Origin: Ligula intestinalis
Taxonomy: Eukaryota; Platyhelminthes; Cestoda; Diphyllobothriidea; Diphyllobothriidae
Reading direction: 5' to 3'
NCBI GenBank assembly: GCA_036362985.1
Contig: JAYGXS010000004.1
Location: 23,323,507 to 23,387,506 of the forward strand
Length of the DNA: 64,000 bases
Shown: positions 61,394 to 64,000 of the stretch, piece after piece
Layout: every line of letters starts with the position of its first letter
Position numbering within the stretch: position 1 is the first letter of the stretch
Position numbers and translations under genes: made by a program
Notes under the pieces: model-generated
What the model saw: the letters and a program-made list of their open reading frames with translations, nothing else
Databases searched by the model: none
What the model was told of the DNA's origin: nothing

Positions 61394-64000
61394 AAGATGA
61401 TGCAAAGTGGGTTTTAGGAAAGCCATGCTTATTGCTAATTCTACAAAAAATTAGTCAGAACTTTCCGTCAAATGCTTACTCAGTCGGCATTGGCACTATT
61501 GTGAGAGATAGAGAGAGCTACCACCCAATTTCCGTCTCTGTCGATACTTATTAATTTCTTTCTTGCGGCAGTCACAACTGGGATTAACTTGTGCAAGACA
61601 ATTTGTAAACTACCGATGGAATCTTATAGAAGATAATAGTAAGTATGGATTTCACAGATTTTTTTCCGAAGCCGCTTTGCAAAAGGACGTTGCCCCACAT
61701 TTCACTTAGCTAGCCCTTAAAGACGTAGGCAAAGCACGCGCACAGAAAATACGTGCGCAGCGATATCGAAAACTAAATAGTTTAGGAAACTATGTCTGGT
61801 CAGTGACTGCTTTTACTACTGCGCACATGGTGACTATCCAGCACTATATAGTTAGTTGTTGGGCTCTACAAAAGGCGTTGAAGAGCCCGTTATGGGGAAC
61901 ATAGAAACTTTTTTACCAGCTTTCTAAGTACCGTTCTAAACCTGATTTAAATATATTTGATTGGCCGAACGTTCGCATTACCTGCTTTATGCCCTTAATT
62001 CAAAACCAGATCCACTGCGAGTTTACAAAAGATATCCACAAAGGCATGTTTCAAGCACTCCAGATAATTTTCATCATGAACCTTTCTTTCTTTGAAAGTA
62101 TACCCTTCATAATTCAACGCCACCTTATGTGAAAAAAACTTTCAAAAAGGTTTTAAGTTGATAGGATTAAATAGCGAAAGGCAGACTCTTATCAGACCTA
62201 ACAGCAAATCTTGTATTTTCTGACATCTTTTCCTGTGCGATTCAAAAACACATAATAACGTTGCATTCTCAAATATGTTCCATTTAAGCAAAAATTATTT
62301 GCGTAGATGTGGGCAAACAGTCGCCAGCTTTAGGAAGGAGAGAGAAAATTGACGATTTCGGACTTATTTGCCGTTATCAGGCCCCATTATCTCAAGCCTT
62401 GGTCGGAAACACTTGACAGAATAAGTGTTTGGTTGGCCATTGGTCCAACTTCCTGAAGAACGGTTTCATGCCCTGCATGCATCCTCAGGACGCTGCCCGA
62501 AGCTAACACATTTCAGACACAATTTTTGCAGATAAAGAGGCTTGTCCTGTTTGTTTTGAGGCTTCAACTAAGAACCAAAAATATGTCTGTCTATCTCGAT
62601 ATTGCTGCCTCTTTCTCTTTAAGGCGGAATGGCATAACCGGCAAAAACAAAGGAGACTAAAATAGTCACTTCTTACTTATTAACCACAAGCAGCTAGCCA
62701 CAACCAACTCCAGATTCTGCCCTTTCGAGGCTTAAACCGACAACCGATTGATTAGAAGTCAAATAATTTAATCCTTGAACCACTGTGGTTGACTGTTGTT
62801 ATATCGCTATCAACAACGTCCTTTGAAAAGTAATAAAAAGTAGCTTTGTGTATGAAATAAAAGGAAAGTTCTCTGAGCCAGCTCATAAACATATCACTTG
62901 ATCGCTGCGATAGGATTTTTTTATTTTCTGATATTCTAGATTCCCATTCGGACTCACAGTCGATCAAATAAGCACGTAATGATAATACCGCTCTGAAGGG
63001 TGCAGTTGTCCTGACACTCCATAACATTTTCACTTGGTTACTCACGTATTCACCGCTGACTGCCACAACCGAGACATAGATTGTAGTACAACCATTGGTT
63101 ACTGACTCTTTGAGTGACTAGTTAAATAACATAAATAGGATTTGCTATATTATTCATTGTAAACCGTAGTTCTGCAATATACGTTCAATTAGACACAATT
63201 ACTTGAGTAGAATTTTAATAGTATCCAAGCACAGCCTAATCCGAGTATAATTAATTCATCGAAAGATTCCGGGCTTGAACAAGTGTCATCTAGTTAATTC
63301 AAATATTTTATGCAAAACATGCAATAACATAATTTTTTTACTCATATGTTCGAACATCACTTCTTCAGATGTTAGACGCAATTAAAAGTGATGTCAGGTG
63401 TAAAAACGCGATTATTCAGAAGAGTTTGTAGTAAAACCTAAGTTAACATGCTTTAACCTACAAGTTAAAGAGTCTCCGGGTAAGAAAAATATGATATTAA
63501 CATACAATGCTAAGGAGAGGGAAGATTGGTTTCTTGAGCTTTCTATTGAATGTCAGCCATACAGTATACACTAGAATAGGCTTTAATGGGGGCAAATAAA
63601 TGATGTTTTAGGGACGAAAATTTAAAGAACTTAAAATTCGAATTATTATTGCCGTTTCTTAAGGAAAGATATCCTTCCTACAAGTCCGCATTCTGAAAAA
63701 CACAAATTTCCCTACCTCATAGCTTCAAAGAAGAATAATTATTAACTAATTTATAAATATATTTGAACTTATAATGCTATAAAAAGGCATAAAAAATTAC
63801 CTAGGCATTTTAAAGAGTGTATTTTTAAGACGATTAGCGTGAAGTTTTTTCAAATGCCGGCATCTTATAATTACTTAAATATATTAGGAATGCGCTTTGC
63901 AATAATTGCTATTTCTCTTCCACAGAAATACTATTCTTTCGTTAGCGGGACATCTCAATATGTCAGCGTTCCATGCGATGTCACCCTTTGTACTATATTT
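61394..64000. other. Intergenic, no supported feature
   Basis: AT-rich DNA to the end of the window. The minus frame 62,752-63,066 (104 codons, GTG start) has no recognised domain. Confidence 0.45.

Noticed and set aside
1..64000. CRISPR arrays, rRNA genes, bacterial operons, prophage
   Set aside because: None seen: no regularly spaced short repeats, no rRNA motifs, and spliced eukaryotic gene structure.

Overview
The window is eukaryotic: about 62% AT, no operons, almost no long reading frames, and one clear spliced gene with GT-AG introns. It is dominated by decayed retroelements. The mix of Penelope-like element (PLE) GIY-YIG fragments, hammerhead-ribozyme SINEs of the type known from schistosomes, tRNA-ended inverted elements and low gene density fits a flatworm, and most probably a large-genome tapeworm. 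That assignment is inference; no marker gene fixes it. In sequence this AT-rich, open frames of 60-125 codons are expected by chance, so most were ignored. The best-supported gene is a lysyl oxidase on the minus strand: four coding exons joined as 58824..58668, 57869..57608, 51724..51555 and 50271..50039, giving 273 residues with the copper-binding histidines, the cofactor lysine and tyrosine, matching splice phases and poly(A) signals. Layout: 1-1,842 holds a PLE-derived inverted element and a possible TA-flanked MITE. 5,751-8,729 holds two copies of a 960-972 bp palindromic Tc1/mariner-like MITE in opposite orientation. 13,050-14,300 is a GC-rich island with a possible first exon next to it. 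15,389-18,716 holds a tRNA-like half element, a head-to-head pair of PLE ends and a PLE fragment bounded by inverted termini. 20,181-20,748 is another inverted repeat pair. 25,668-26,946 is a 1.28 kb near-perfect palindrome with ten Ns at its centre. 30,262-35,405 is a cluster of PLE ends, tRNA-ended inverted elements, a SINE carrying an intact-looking hammerhead ribozyme, and the C-terminus of a non-LTR retrotransposon. 37,516-37,700 is a tight palindrome, 39,502-39,896 a second tRNA-ended inverted element, 42,528-42,900 a different PLE GIY-YIG fragment, and 43,105-43,194 a hammerhead-like fold. 49,927-58,880 is the lysyl oxidase gene; the rest is mostly featureless AT-rich DNA with two more SINE copies. 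Two themes stand out. Most repeats sit as inverted pairs (foldback structures). A CUGANGA...GAAA hammerhead signature recurs at about ten places across several element types, complete at 32,820-32,864 (minus), which suggests that ribozyme-processed retroelements have shaped this locus.
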